In this document: positions 37,179 through 50,150 of the stretch, piece after piece
Numbering within the stretch: position 1 is the first letter of the stretch
Layout: the number at the start of each line of letters is the position of its first letter
Source of the DNA: Myrica gale
Taxonomy: Eukaryota > Streptophyta > Magnoliopsida > Fagales > Myricaceae
NCBI GenBank assembly: GCA_963930655.1
Contig: OZ005617.1
Span: 21,874,068-21,938,067 of the forward strand
Direction of reading: 5' to 3'
Length of the DNA stretch: 64,000 nucleotides
Notes under the pieces: generated by a model
Database searches by the model: none
What the model was told of the DNA's origin: nothing
The model's input: only the letters and a program-made list of their open reading frames with translations
Made by a program: the position numbers and the translations under genes

Positions 37179-38883
37179 AATAAGCTATGCGCATCAAGAT
37201 GGTTAATAAAAGAGAGCCAGAAAAGCAGGGAGGTCTCTGAAGCATAAGACCAGAAGTCCAAAACCCTCTCCAACGGCAACGGCAATAGATCCCAATTTCC
37301 CAATCAGAGATTACAACAGCCCCATTGGTGTCCGTGAAAAAAGCCGAACGGGGTACTATTGCCGTAAAGAAGTGCGTACTATCGCCGAATTGCAGAGGAT
37401 AGCGGTCCCCTTCTTTTACGACACTGTTGCTCTTATACCACGTGTGCAGGTTGTCTTCTTCCCTGTCTTGTCCAATACTTACTTCATTCAGAGAGAGAGA
37501 GAGGGATAAGGTTGAGGTGACAGTAGCGAGTCTGCAGGTCTTTGAAGACTGTCAGACTACGCAGCAGATGCAGCTGGTGCAAGCGCGGTGTCAGGCCAAG
37601 TCATGTTGATCAGGATTGGGACCCAGATTATATAGATGATGTCATTGTGTGATGACAAGTGGGACTGTCTTGGCCTTGCTTTCTGGTCTCCTTGCTGTAG
37701 ATTAATTTTAAAAGGAAGCGCATCGTTACCCAAAAACATATTCTTTTTTTTAAGCGCATCAGCCATCCGGATCCGGAAGGGATTATATGCGAGTCGCAGC
37801 GGCCAGCGTACAGTGTGAGCCACAGCCCACAGTGTACTTATTATGGAGTCATGCGTAGAACTTTTGGAAACAGCCCATTTGTTCAGAGCAAAGGAAATAG
37901 GCTGGCTCTTTGTTTCAGAGATATGAGAAAACAAAGAAAAGAATTGAAAACCCCCTGCATTTTGGCCATATCAGTAAATAAAGCCACGAACTTGGAGTCC
38001 TTCAAAGTGTTTCCTGAAAATATATTGGTATCGGTGATGTTTACACTTCCATCCATACTAATTTCAATGGAACTTAGCATCAAGGAGGAGTGAGAGACCA
38101 CGTTGATCTGGGAGTAATTAATGGAGGAAGCTACATTGGTGGTCTTACCCACTTTTCTTCCCTGACATAAACTCCCTGCAATAAATGCCAAATGAACGTG
38201 CAAGCCTCCTTGGTGTAATTAATTGCTTTTTCTCAGATTTCAACAACATTTTACAAAATTTAATAATTTTTAAAATCGAATCTACACTATCTTTCCTATT
38301 GAAATTTTTGTACTTATATTTTTTTAAAAAAAATTACAGTATACCTCAAAAATTATGATACTGTGGTTTGTCCATGAAAATTCACATTCTGGCTTCATTT
38401 TCTACAAATTTATTTTTTTGTTAATTTATTATTTATATTTTAGAGCCTTTCAAAATTATTTTATCTTTTATAATTTTGTTAAATTTTTTTAAAAAAACTT
38501 AAATTAATTGAGATGATATGGATTTATTTATTGATTTCAATAACATGTATGTAGTCACTTTTAGATTAAAATGGGTCATGTCAATCTTCCATGACCTGAA
38601 ATTGAGTGGGGGACGTAGTACAGATTCTAGAATTAACATTTTAAATTAGGGATCTTGAAACCAAATTCTTCCAAAGCATAAAGCATGTAATTTAAATTTT
38701 TTGTAAACAGAAATGAGGAGTTTCATCGAGGGGTGCAAGAAGTATTTGGTGACTTGTCGCTTTTCTGTTTATTATATAATCTGAGAAGGAAACGCAGAAA
38801 ATAATAATAATCTGAGAAGGAAGAGAGGTAAAAGTGAAATGCCAACGTAAAAATAAATAAGGTTATACGTCGGCATGAAAAAA
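37179..38883. other. GRF upstream region and intergenic DNA
   Basis: Contains the likely GRF 5' region, with a GA run at about 37491-37503. From 38220 the sequence is AT-rich. No gene recognised. Confidence 0.4.
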
Positions 38884-38957
38884 TGGCGTCGCCCGGGTTC
38901 GAACCGGAGACCTTCATTGTGTGGACTGACGTTATAACCAACTACACCACCACACAG
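38884..38957 (-). pseudogene. tRNA-Val-like gene, degenerate
   Basis: The minus strand keeps box A (ggtgtagttggtta) and box B (ggttcgaaccc), and the 3' end gggcgacgcca of plant tRNA-Val genes. The 5' acceptor strand (about tgtgtgg) no longer pairs with cgacgcc. The anticodon arm has lost a base compared with tRNA-Val, so no clean anticodon can be assigned. It is probably a pseudogene or tRNA relic. Confidence 0.65.
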
Positions 38958-39858
38958 AGATGTATAAAATATATTAATAAATTTATTTAATAATATATAT
39001 TAAATATTTAAAAAATATAAAAATGAAAAAAAGAGACCAGGTTAATATAAATTGAAAAAAAAAAGACAGCACCTTAATATAAATTAATGAATGAATTCGT
39101 TAATCTACCGTCATCCATAATCATCCATAAGTCCTTGATCCATTCGATAATTCCCTCTTAGGGAATCCAAATCCCAGGATTTGTACTTCTTCCGAGTTTT
39201 AACACGACCACCACGTGTAAGCGGCCTTTTTGGCTTTGACATATGTGTTTCTGCTCTCCTATATCGCTTCCATTTTGAAGCAATTCAGACGAAAGTCACG
39301 AAACCCACAAGATTGCAGAACTAGATTTCCCCAGTATAATCTTCCAACGGTATTTATTTCTGTTCGTCTTATTTTAGCTATTTTACTCTAATTTTAAGTA
39401 ACCCAATCTTCTTGTTGTTCCTCATGTTTCGGAGTTACTCGCATCTTTCACACAGTTTCGTATATTTTTCTTCGACGAACTCACTTTATGTAAGTGGTGG
39501 TTTTATATTCTAAAGCCTTACGCTTTTGAAGATTTTTGAGCATATTAGCTCTTCGCTGAGATTAATGGAAACAAACCAATAAGTAATATCTACCTCCAAC
39601 CTTTCACTACTCTGAAAATGATTCTGTAAACACATAATTGTGTATGATTATTGTTATCAGGCCACATACTTGTGTTGTGTTTCACTGCATATGTTGAATT
39701 TTTTATTATTCTGGGAATATGATCCCTTGGCTGTAAAACTCAACCAACTTTTCCAGTAGGGAGCATTCAGGATTCTCATATAGTTGAATTTGGTACTTAT
39801 AGTCCTCTTTTAGTGCATAACAAATAGATTCGTTGTTTTTTCAGTTTGGAATTGTGAG
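38958..39858. other. Upstream region of the At1g73970-like gene
   Basis: AT-rich at first. A G-box-like core (ccacgtgtaagcggcc) lies near 39210. A 5' UTR intron is possible, since cag precedes the coding region near 39843, but I cannot define it. Confidence 0.35.
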
Positions 39859-42800
39859 ATGGCAAAACAAGCGAATACCCTTTTCGTTGAAGAATGGCTG
39901 AGAAGCATCAGTGGCAGTAGCAGCAACATCAGCTCCACATCCTCCTCTTCCTCATCAGCCCGATCTATTATTCAAGCTTGGGCTGACCTTAGAGATTCTC
40001 TTCAACGCCAATCATTTGGTCCCCATCACCTCCAGTCTGTGAAAACCCTCCTTTACTCTCAAAACTCTCTTCATGTGGCTGACCCACAAGCAAAGATTAT
40101 CCTCTCCATTATTTCCTCTCCAAGCCTTTCTCTTCCACATGAAGCAAATCCTCTCTTTCTCAGGCTTCTTTATATCTGGGTCAGGAAATCCTTTAAACCC
40201 TCTTTGGCTCTCATTAATTCTGCTGTGCATGTCGTCTCTCACCTTTTCAACACTCAATTTGATTCTAGGAAGAGTCCTTTCTTCTTCGCTGAAGGTGTTC
40301 TCCTTCTGGGTGCATTATCTTTTGTGCCTTCTCTGTCTGAAGGCTCTAAAGGAGTCTGCTTGGAATTGCTCTGTAGGCTGTTGGAAGAGAGGTACCAATT
40401 GATTGGCTCTTCCGAAGATCTTATTCCAGATGTTCTAGCAGGGATGGGGTATGCTTTATCCTCTTCCGTGGATGGTCATTATGTTAGAGTTTTGGATTCT
40501 CTATTGGGAATTTGGGGAAAAGAAGGTGGGCCTCGTGGTAGTGTTTCTCATGGACTCATGATTCTGCATTTGATTGAATGGGTGATGTCTGGTTTGATCA
40601 ATTTTTATTCTTTTGAGAAAATTAATGTTTTTGGACATGCGACGTTAGAGAATTCGAAGGCAACCTATGCTCCTTTTGTGATAGTGATGGCTGCAGCTGG
40701 GGTGCTGAGGGCTCTAAATAGATCCACAATGAGTGGTCTGGGACTAGAGACTGTTTCCAGACTAAGGGTTTCTGCAGAGGATCGGATAGAATCTGTAGCA
40801 ATAAAATTATTTCCTAGAGGTGGCGTTACTAATGGAGATAATGATCTCGGAGACAGTATCCTACTACAATGTGTTTCGTTAGCACTTGCTCGAAGTGGCT
40901 TAGTTTCTTCCCGTGCCCCTTTGCCTCTATGCCTTGCATTTGCATTGTTGACTGAAATTTTTCCCTTGCGACGTTTATATGATAAATTACTTGACTTCCC
41001 ACGTGGCAATCCAGTTAGATTGGGGCATGATGAGGTCCAAAGACATTTGGAAAGTGTTCCTTTTAAGGAAGCAGGGTCCATAACTGGTGTTTTCTGCAAT
41101 CTGTATGCATCGGTTGATGTAGAAAGCAAATGTGTTGTGGAGAAACTTATATGGGATTACTGTCAAGATATTTACTTGGGGCACCGGCAGGTAGCATTGT
41201 TGCTCCGAGGTAAAGAGGATGAATTACTTAGGGATATGGAGAAAATTGCTGAATCTGCTTTCCTTATGGTTGTACTTTTTGCCTTGGCTGTCACAAAACA
41301 GAAGTTGGACACAAAGTTCAACCAGGAAATACAAAAGGACATATCAGTACGCATATTGGTTTCATTTTCATGTCTAGAATACTTCCGGCGACTTCGTTTA
41401 CCTGAGTATATGGATACAATTCGAGGGGTTGTTGCGAGTGTTCAGGAGAATGAGTCTGCCTGTGTCTCTTTTGTGGAATCTATGCCCTCTTACTTGGACT
41501 TGACAAATGGACCCGGTAAAGATTAGCTTGAGCTGTAGTTTTTATCCCTTCCTCCCCCCCTCCAAAAAAATAAAAAAGAAAAAGAAAATTATGGGTAGAC
41601 ATTTGTTGTCCATGCTAAGATTTGAATTATTGTCTTGTAGACTTCAGCTCGCAAAAGATGGGATATCTGTGGTCCAACGATGATGTGCAAACTGCTAGGA
41701 TATTGTTTTATCTACGTGTCATTCCAACTTGCATTGAACACTTGCCTTGCTTTGTACTTGGGAAGATGGTTGCTCCAACTATGTTCTTGTATCCTTAAAC
41801 TGAATATCACCGATATATGTGAACCTGAATTTCCTATATATCACGGTGAATATTAAGTTCCTTATCAAATGCAATTAGATATATGGGACACCCAAATGGA
41901 AAAGTAGCTAGAGCCTCACATTCCATGTTTGCAGCATTCACATCTTCGGGGAAGGATTCTGATCTGGGTGAAAGAGTATCATTAAAAGAGCAGCTTGTTT
42001 TCTATTACATGCAGAGATCTTTATCGGTATCAAATCCTATTCAAAGCCATATCATGAGTTTGTCATCAAACATTGGGTACTAACGTTGATATAATGTAGG
42101 GATATCCTGGCATCACTCCTTTTGAGGGCATGGCTTCAGGAGTTGCAACCTTGGTTAGAAATCTTCCAGCTGGAAGTCCAGCCATATTTTATTGTATCCA
42201 TAGTCTTGTTGAGAAAGCCAACACACTTTGTAGTGACGTCTTCACTCAGGAGGCTGATATGCGGAAGAACTGGCATGGAGAGTCTGAGCCTTGCAAGAAA
42301 ATCCTAGACTTGCTTCTACGGCTTGTTTCCCTTGTTGATATACAGGTTGTTTTTTTCTTTTCTTTTCATTTAAGTCATGTGTTTCCTCCATTTATTCGAG
42401 TGTTTATCTATCCTTCGTCTCTGTTTCCCGTACGAATATTGGGTCGCTTCTAGTTTGCTTCCTACCTAAAGTTAATCGTTATGGTGTTCTGTAGATGTCA
42501 GGAGATGATAGTTGCAATTGACTTTCAGCTGTATGTCAGAAACACTGAATTTCAGTTTTTGGAAGTGCTTGAAATGGGGAATGTGGAAAATGATTTCCAC
42601 TAGATTGTATGTTATCTCCGATGAATAAACTTATTTAATGTTATCCAGGTGCTACCAGACTTGATGAAGTTGTTGGCAAAGCTAGTCGTCCAGTTACCCA
42701 AAGAGAGCCAGTCTATGGTTCTTAATGAGTTATATTCACAGGTTGCAGAGTCTGATGATGTTACACGCAAGCCCACTTTAGTTTCATGGCTGCAGTCCCT

Positions 42801-42924
42801 GTCTTATCTTTGTGGTCAAGATACAAGTATAAGTTCCACCTCGGAAGGGGTGGGAAAAGTGAATATCAATTCTGCACGAAGTTCAGACTCATTAAGCCTG
42901 ACTGGACTAAGTGCACGACTCTGA
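39859..42924 (+). CDS. Conserved plant protein of unknown function (At1g73970-like), 5 exons
   Basis: Exons 39859-41515, 41641-41788, 41879-42026, 42100-42345 and 42649-42924 join in frame to 824 aa. The start context is gagATGGC. The sequence is leucine-rich and helical throughout (for example VMAAAGVLRALN, SAFLMVVLFALAVTK), like an ARM/HEAT-type scaffold. Conserved stretches such as EYMDTIRGVV, RVIPTCIEHLP, TPFEGMASGVATLV and RKPTLVSWLQSLSYL recur in one-to-one plant homologues, as I recall them. No catalytic motif, signal peptide or clear membrane span is seen. The short serine-rich N-terminal linker (residues 18-35) is low complexity. The family, loosely named obscurin-like in databases, has no known function to me. 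Intron 2 is U12-type. Confidence 0.88.
41789..41878 (+). other. U12-type (minor spliceosome) intron
   Basis: A 90-bp intron with donor GTATCCTT, the minor-class consensus RTATCCTT, and branch-like TTCCTTATC at 41858-41866, close to the AG at 41877-41878. Joining at these sites restores PTMFLYMGHPN in frame. Confidence 0.85.
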
Positions 42925-45900
42925 GATATTGAGATGCAGATATCGGATTACCCTTCTGCTGTAGAGAGAAATCTTGTACCCTTATTATTTTTGTGCGGCT
43001 AGTTCTTGTTGCTGTATTTCAGTATGTTTTCAGGGGTGATATATATAAATATGAACTTGCAAGAGTTATTTTCTTGTACACCTTGATAATGCAAATCAGT
43101 CACTTTCAAGTACTACATATCTGTACTTTCCCATTCAACTCAAGTCAGAGTTAATAAGTGATTGTCTAGAACAGGTTTGAAATTTGGGAATATAATTTTA
43201 CTTGTTGATTCGGAATGGAAGTCATACCTTATAGAGGAAATGTTTGAATAGGACCCTGCAGACTGTTTTTGCTTCCAGGGAAAGGACTAACACTTCAATT
43301 TTGTTATCTTGTCGTATTAGGATCAATCACAAGAGCTATTATGCTTGTAGATGATAGGAAATGTTGGTCTGCTCTAGAAAAATATTGATAGGAAATTTCA
43401 ACGAAATCACCACTGTCTCGCAAGCTTGATAGGAAATTTTTACGTGTTGATGGTTTGATCACAGGGGTAGGATGTTACTGTGAAAGCATGTTGGGCTCTG
43501 TGGCATCTAAATATGATTATTGAACTTAATTTGGCAACCTTAGAGTAGGCATTTAGTTTAATCTTACAAATGAACTTCGGTATGTTGTAGGATTACCCTT
43601 TGAAAATATGTGGCTTGTGTGCTTGGTTTGTTTCTTTAATATTTGCTTTCTGTCATCTTATTCCTACTATAAAAATGGCCGACACAGCCACTGAGACTGA
43701 GAAACTGCACTTGGGATAGAGTCATTTGTTTTGTGTGTTCTGTGGTATTCTGATAATTTGGAAGTCTAGATGCTAGGTTTATGTCAGGCTCACTAGGTTA
43801 GGATATTACTCGTATGATGGAGAGATTGCATCCATTTTTATCAAAGACATTCCACAAGTGCCGAGCACATATTAAAGTTGATCTACGTGCATTTTCTTCT
43901 CAAGCGGATATATCATGATCACCACAGTACCGGCTGTCTTTGGCCTCACACAACATATCACATTTGAAAACTTTGTATACACTCAGAGCTCACTGCTAGG
44001 TTCAGAATATAGAATATTTTGAGGTGACACGTATAATTAAGTCATACAAATGCGTGTTCGTCTAGGCATGCGTCTTTATTGAAGCATAGCAATTATGTTT
44101 TCTTGGTGGTTTGATCAGTACATTAACATATCCACATTTGAGTCATGGAAGTTTCATTTGCTATTTTGAGAAGCTTGTCTATGCATGATTAGACATGAGT
44201 GTCTCAAATCCTCGATTATGGTTGCACCCAAACAGACAAAAGAACTGTCCCGAACTACATTTCATTCTTTTTATTGGGAATTTGAGTAGGACCCAAGTTT
44301 TCTAGCATTATCTCAGGCAGCATGTGTTTTGAATACTGTTTTCAATTAACCTAATTAGCTTTCAACAAACTTAACAATATGGAAGTTCGTAGTTGATTGG
44401 TCACAGTAAGCACCAAGCAGTACATCCAAGCCAATATTCATGTTTCCCTGAGGCTAAATTATTTGTTGAGCTGCTTTCCCTTTTGGTTTAATCATTTAGT
44501 TTTGAGAGCTACTTGTCCACTTGGTCCTACAAGTAGTATGGTTACGTCTTTCATCTAGTAGCAATACATTGGAACTATGCACCACATTCATCTTGGGTAA
44601 TTGGTGTGTACTTTCCCTCACTGAGAAATAGAGGAACTTTACACCCAATTAAGTTTCAAACCTGCTTTCTTGTCGGTTCTTCTCTCTCCAACTATGCTCT
44701 GGTTAATTGGGACTCAACTTGAGATCTGTCTCAGGATCTATTTGCTGCAGGAAATCGTAGACAATGGAGTTCACTCCATGATCCTGCAATCGTGTCAGAA
44801 GCTCACCAAGAGGTGAAGAAAGAAGAATCAGATATTCGTTTTTCTTACAGGCGATTGTTAAAGACTCTTTTGTCTTCAGTCTTTGGAGAAAGCGAGCAAG
44901 AGCAGAGCTAGGCGGTAATATAGTTTCAAAGAATACACAACGCAAAGGCCCTTCTCTTTTGTTCCCAACAGGTATTGAGTATTGGAGATTCGTGTCAGGG
45001 GCTGGATTTTGTGAGTTGATTTCATTTGGTGCATGCCATCGCTCCTGGATTACCCTTGAGCCATCTGTATGTGATTCACTCGATTCAACTCACCTAATCG
45101 GCAGGTTTTTTCAGACACCTAGTCAATGGGAAGCAGGATGGAGGTGTTGTTGGCAGAATCCTCCCCTCCAGAGAAAGACAGAGCGGCTGTCCGTGGTTTT
45201 TGGGTGGTTGGGCTTGTTTCAAGTGGGTTCTTGGATTTGGTTGGGTTAGAGACCTTCTGTCCATGTTATCTGTCTGTCAGGCTTGATGCCCTTTGGTCCA
45301 AGAATCTCGTCTGAAAATTTTCCTACTCTTTTATCTTTTTAAAGTTTGGTTTGTTTTGTTTTCTCTTTCTGGTCTTATGTATTCTGTTGGATTGTTCAAT
45401 CAAAGTTCCAGTGGCTTAAGAAAAAGAAAAAGACCATCTATAGTTATGGAGTTAGCATTGTATTGTCTTATTGCTATAATCTTCGAAATGATTGTGATTT
45501 AAGGAGTCGTATGTGAGAACATTTTTGAGATTAAAGATGGGTATGGAACCTTTAGAGAATGTGACGTGGAATCCTCCAACAGCTATATATGAGGCAGCCT
45601 TTCAAGAAGTGTTACCACAGTGAATTCTGTGACTTTTTTATTTTCTGAATCTTGGTGAATTCCTTGATTATGGATATTAAGGGTCCGTTTGTTTGCTTAT
45701 AAAACTATTATTTTACTTACAAACTTTTAATTAAAATGTTTTAAAGAAAAAAATTCCTTTTTCAGCATTTGGTTATTCTTTTAATATATTTTCAAGAAAA
45801 TATTTTTTTATGTTTGACACAGTTATGATTTGCATATTTACATAAAAAAAACTTAATTATCACATAGGTTTATGTAGTTTATACTTTTGACATTTTAGTC

Positions 45901-47582
45901 TCTTGAGTATCGATTTCAACTGCCGGGCTCTCGATGTAAGTTTTTTAGGCAAATCGATCCTCCGTCCTATTACTTTTTATTTATATATCATTTTTCTATT
46001 TTTAATATATTTTTTTGTAATTTTATCTTTGAGGGACATTTTCGGTAATTTTGCATGTTGTTTAACGGCCAAATCAAACAAAATGCAAGAATTGATTGTG
46101 TTTGAAACATATGAGGCGGTAGGGCTAGGCTTTTCGGGGTTTCGGGTCGGGTGGCGAAAATGACTCATTATATTTTAGGCCCAAAACATTATGGGCTAAT
46201 TTTTTTTAGGCTAAAAACGTTGTGGACTATTTTTTTAGCCCAAGACTATATTTTTTGAGAAATAATGCATAGACTTAGAATATTCAGGTCGGGTCGGATT
46301 TTTCAGAATGTGTTTAACAAACTTGAAACCTAACCCGAATCTTATCGGAATGCATAGATAAAACCCAACCCCGAATAAAGCCGACCTGATCGGTTCAGTT
46401 TCGTGTCGGGCCTCGGGTTTTTTGCTCAGTCCTCTGATATGGAATAATATATTTTTGGAACTTGAGAGAGACTCACTGATTTTTGTCGATAGATATGAGA
46501 CGTATTATAATGTTCCCCAAACAAAATTTTGGTTTACGAAAATTTTAAGTTTAGTTTGTTTTCTGGAAAATAAATTTTTGCCCTTAAAAAAAAATCAAAC
46601 TATCAAATTTGTGCAGCTTGTGTTATGAATGAGTCACGTGGCATGATTTTGATCCTTATATTTTATTTCAAGGCGCAATGTTATTAATTATAGAAGTTGG
46701 AAAACCCATGGTATGTTTGTTTACCAAATTTTTGGGGAATATTCTCAAAATTTTGGGAATCTTTTGAAAATGTTGAAGTTTATTGGGATTTATGAAAAGT
46801 TTGAAGTGTACGTTTGAAAGTTGAAAATTTTGAAGTATGTTTCTTTTGTTGGAAATATTGGGCCCCCAAAATTTTAGCAAATAAACAAGTTTCAATGAGT
46901 CAAGATTGATAGTTTAGTCTTTAGACCATATATTTGAAATTGTATTGGTAGTTGGTAGTTAGAGGGCTTAAAATGTATTTTTTCTTAAAAATAATGATAA
47001 TTTTGTCTTTCCCCAACTCACAATAAAATACTACAATATAATCTCTGTCTTCCATCAAAAAATATAAAAAATTACAAAAATTATAAAAAATTACCTCTCT
47101 CTTCATTTTTTCACTAAACTCAATATCAACACTAAACCCAATATCAAAAATTTTTCAACACAAACATTACCTAAGAAGGTAGATATGTACAAAGAGTATG
47201 AACAAGTTCGTTTTCAAGTTTTTTCTAGGATTCAAATTCGTTCACAAAACTATAATCTTAAAAATTCAAACACAAACACCAATATATTTAACACAATCTC
47301 CAACAACTTTTTACACAAACTTCAATACATTTAAAAAAAAATTATAACAAATTGTCTCTCTATACTTTTTCACCTACTTGCAATATTTTTTTATTAAACA
47401 ATTAAATCAAATCATCTCTCTATCATTTATACAAACACCTATAAAATATTATTTCACATAAATATTCACAATTCTACTGGAAGCTTACGGTTAATAAATA
47501 GCTCAAGAGTGAAATGTTTGAAAAAAATATATTTAACCCAAAAAAAATCACAAACGTTGCTTCGATTTGAAGTAATACGCAG
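42925..47582. other. Intergenic DNA with diverged repeats
   Basis: No complete gene. About 46125-46430 contains gtttcgggtcgggt and cgtgtcgggcctcggg patches of the same flavour as the hAT MITE at 47583. About 46690-47165 and 47230-47480 are AT-rich MITE-like repeats. An exon-like ORF at 44703-44948 is listed separately. Confidence 0.45.
44703..44948 (-). other. Exon-like ORF, unrecognised gene fragment
   Basis: About 80 codons with protein-like character (VFFETILPPSSALARFLQRL, LLSSPLGELLTRLQDHG, VYDFLQQIDPETDLKL) end in a TAA at 44703. There is no ATG near its start; the frame runs in from about 44960. It could be the terminal exon of a lost or undetected gene. I do not recognise the family. 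Confidence 0.35.
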
Positions 47583-47886
47583 TAGGGGTGGGCAAAAAAC
47601 CCGAGACCCGACAACCCGAACCAGCCTGACCCGTTTCCGACCCGATCGGCCCGGGTTTAGGCGGGCTCGGGTATATGAACAAACCCGAAATTAAACTCAA
47701 ACCCGACCCGAACTCGAAAATATAACGCCATCACCCCGTGACCAGTCTTTTCCGAACCGGACCGACCCGTTTCGACCCGATATTTTCGGGTTTTTTCGGG
47801 TTCGGGTTTCCTCACAAAAAACCCGAAATATTCGGGTCGGGTTCGGGTTGAAATTTTCGAACCCGAACCCGGTTTGCCCACCCCTA
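47583..47886. mobile_element. hAT MITE, 304 bp, perfect TSD
   Basis: The inverted ends TAGGGGTGGGCAAA and TTTGCCCACCCCTA are flanked by a perfect 8-bp duplication, atacgcag, at 47575-47582 and 47887-47894. The interior is full of acccgacccga / tcgggttcggg repeats that can pair across the element. Non-coding. Confidence 0.95.
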
Positions 47887-48213
47887 ATACGCAGCCAGCT
47901 ACTTTTGCTTAGGGATAATAATTTGCTGCCCACTGTTAGTAATATTAATTTTCAAATTAAATTTTATTGTTCAAGGAGTTAGTCATAAGATTGTTTTAAG
48001 TCGTCTCGATCAAGGAGTTAGTTGCTCTTCTACTCCCTTTTTCTTGTAGCATTTATCCCCCAGCATATCCACTTATCCAGAGCTCGATTTTTTTTCATGC
48101 AAAAAACAAAAAGAAATTCAATTTTTATTCAATAATACGCAGTACAAGAAATAGAACAGAGACAGTCACCACATGGTTACAAAACAAAAAGGGACAGAGT
48201 CCCCCACATTCTT

Positions 48214-49837
48214 TCAGCTACGGTCACCACATGGAATAGGAACAGCTCTCAGAGGATAAGCCATCTGCAAAGTTAAGGCAAACTTATCTTCCATATTTAG
48301 TTCCTCACTTTTAACCCTATCTTCAAGCTTCCAGTCGAAGTTGTGGATAAGTGAACCTAACATCAAGTGCAGCACTCGTATTGCCAATGGCAAACCGGGA
48401 CATATTCTTCTTCCACCGCCAAACGGTATAAGCTCAAAGTTCCGGCCTTTGACATCAATTTCCGAATCCAAGAACCTCTCTGGAAGAAATAAGTTCGCGT
48501 TGTCCCATAAGTTCGTGTCTCGGCCTATCGCCCATGCGTTCACTAGCACTTGGGCATCCTTTGGGATAACGTAGCCGTTGATTTCAACATCTGTTTCAGC
48601 TTTCCTGGGGAGTAAAAATGGGACTACCGGGTGCAACCGGAACGTTTCTTTAACTATTGCTTGTAGGTAAGGTAACCGAGCAAAATCAGATTCCTCAACC
48701 GCGTTGCCTTTGCCAATTACTCGCTCCAGCTCTTCTTTGGCTTTTGACAATGCATTTGGGTTGTGGAGTAGCTCTGCCATGGCCCATTCAAGTGTGGCGG
48801 AAGTTGTGTCAGTGCCTGCAACAAATAGGTCCTAATCCGCAAAGACAAAAGTCAGAGTATTCTACAGGTCACAAACCATATTGATCAAAATCAAAGGAAA
48901 TCGACTAATACCTAGAATTAATAGTGAATACTAAGTCATTACCAGGAACAATCGTTCTAGTTTAGCTTTATCCATCTCCTCACTGTTCTTTTCGCTGATG
49001 TCGAGAAGCGTATTTAACATATCATCGTTCGAAACAGAGCCAGATACTTTTCTCAACTGCAACCGTTGGCTAATCATGCGGTCAAAGACTCCTAAGAACT
49101 TCCCGAAGTGAATAGTCATGCGCTGCCGTATACCTTGGGGATCGATCACCTTAAGCATAGGAAAATAATCTGCCAAGTTGGGTTTCCCGGCCTCTTGCAT
49201 GATATTCCACGCAATCTCCTTGAACTCTCTAGCTGTGTCGGAGTTCGGGTCGGCCAAATCAACTGAAAATACGGTGTTCGATAGCAGATTTAACGTAGTC
49301 TTGAAAGCCGCTCTGCCAATATTTACTGCCTCGCCGGTCGGGCTGCTTTGACGTGTTTCGGCAAGGAGCTCTTGCACTTTCTTGCGCCGGATGTCTTGGT
49401 TGGCATCGAGGACTTTGCTGGCGAATAGATGGCCATTGCATATTTTGCGCAGGTTTCTCCACTGAGTTGAAACGGGTATCCATGGCAAGCTGAACTCGTC
49501 ATGCTTGAGAGCTCGGATCGCGTCCGGGATACTTCGGTTACACAAGAACTGGTCATGCGTCTGGAGGACTTCTTTTGCCGTGGGTGCTGAAGAAATGATT
49601 ATTGTGGTTACTTGTCCCAGCTTTAGGCTCATAATGGGGCCATGAACCTTGGCAAGCTTGTCTAAGGACTTGTGCGGCTTCACACCGAGATCTAAGAGGT
49701 TCCCAATGACTGGAAAAGGTTTTGGACCTGGCGGAAGGTTTCTGTGGATCGAATTGCCACTTGGGATTCTCCGAAAGGCTTGGACTAACTAAGATCCAGG
49801 AGAGGCAAAGACATATTGCACCGGTCAAGAAATCCAT
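48214..49837 (-). pseudogene. CYP76-type cytochrome P450 with N-terminal frameshift
   Basis: Two exons in the standard CYP76 arrangement, 49837-48943 and 48831-48214. Motifs seen: membrane anchor MDFLTGAICLCLSWI, hinge NLPPGPKPFPVIGN, I-helix AGTDTTSATLEW, ExxR in KETFR, PERF, and haem loop FGGGRRICPG. Relatives include geraniol 8-hydroxylase and other monoterpenoid oxidases in the ER. The frame breaks after about codon 15-17: the anchor is in one frame and everything from 49788 on is in another, with a TAG at 49791-49789 in the downstream frame. A net one-base insertion explains it. All other domains are intact, so this is either a young pseudogene or an assembly error. The first downstream ATG (about 49633) would lose the anchor. 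Confidence 0.85.
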
Positions 49838-49924
49838 CTTTCGCTTAACTCGACTCTGATCGCAGAGAGGAAACAGATACAAATATAAGGAAAAAATGGA
49901 TTTCTCTCGCTATCGTAGACAACA

Positions 49925-50150
49925 GGGATACGTTTATAGGTGTTTGTGTAAAGTGAAGAGATAAATAATTTGATTTGATTGTTTAATAAAAAAATATTAG
50001 AATTATATAAAAAAAGTATAAAGAGAAAAAATTTATATTAAATAAAAAATAAAATTATTGGTGATAATGTAAAATGTATTTAATATTTATGTTTAATTTT
50101 TTAAGATATTTAATAATAATTTTGTGAATATATTTAAATCATTAAAAAAA
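49925..50150. mobile_element. AT-rich MITE-like repeat (also near 8490-8765)
   Basis: Shares ggtgtttgtgtaaagt, gtttaataaaaaa.tattaga and taaaattattggtg-like blocks with 8490-8765 in the same order and orientation. Ends and target duplication are not defined, so the class is unknown. Confidence 0.5.

Noticed and set aside
47583..47886. Regular acccga/tcgggt repeats as a possible CRISPR-like or regulatory array
   Set aside because: Perfect hAT ends and TSD explain it as a MITE; spacing is irregular and the organism is a plant.
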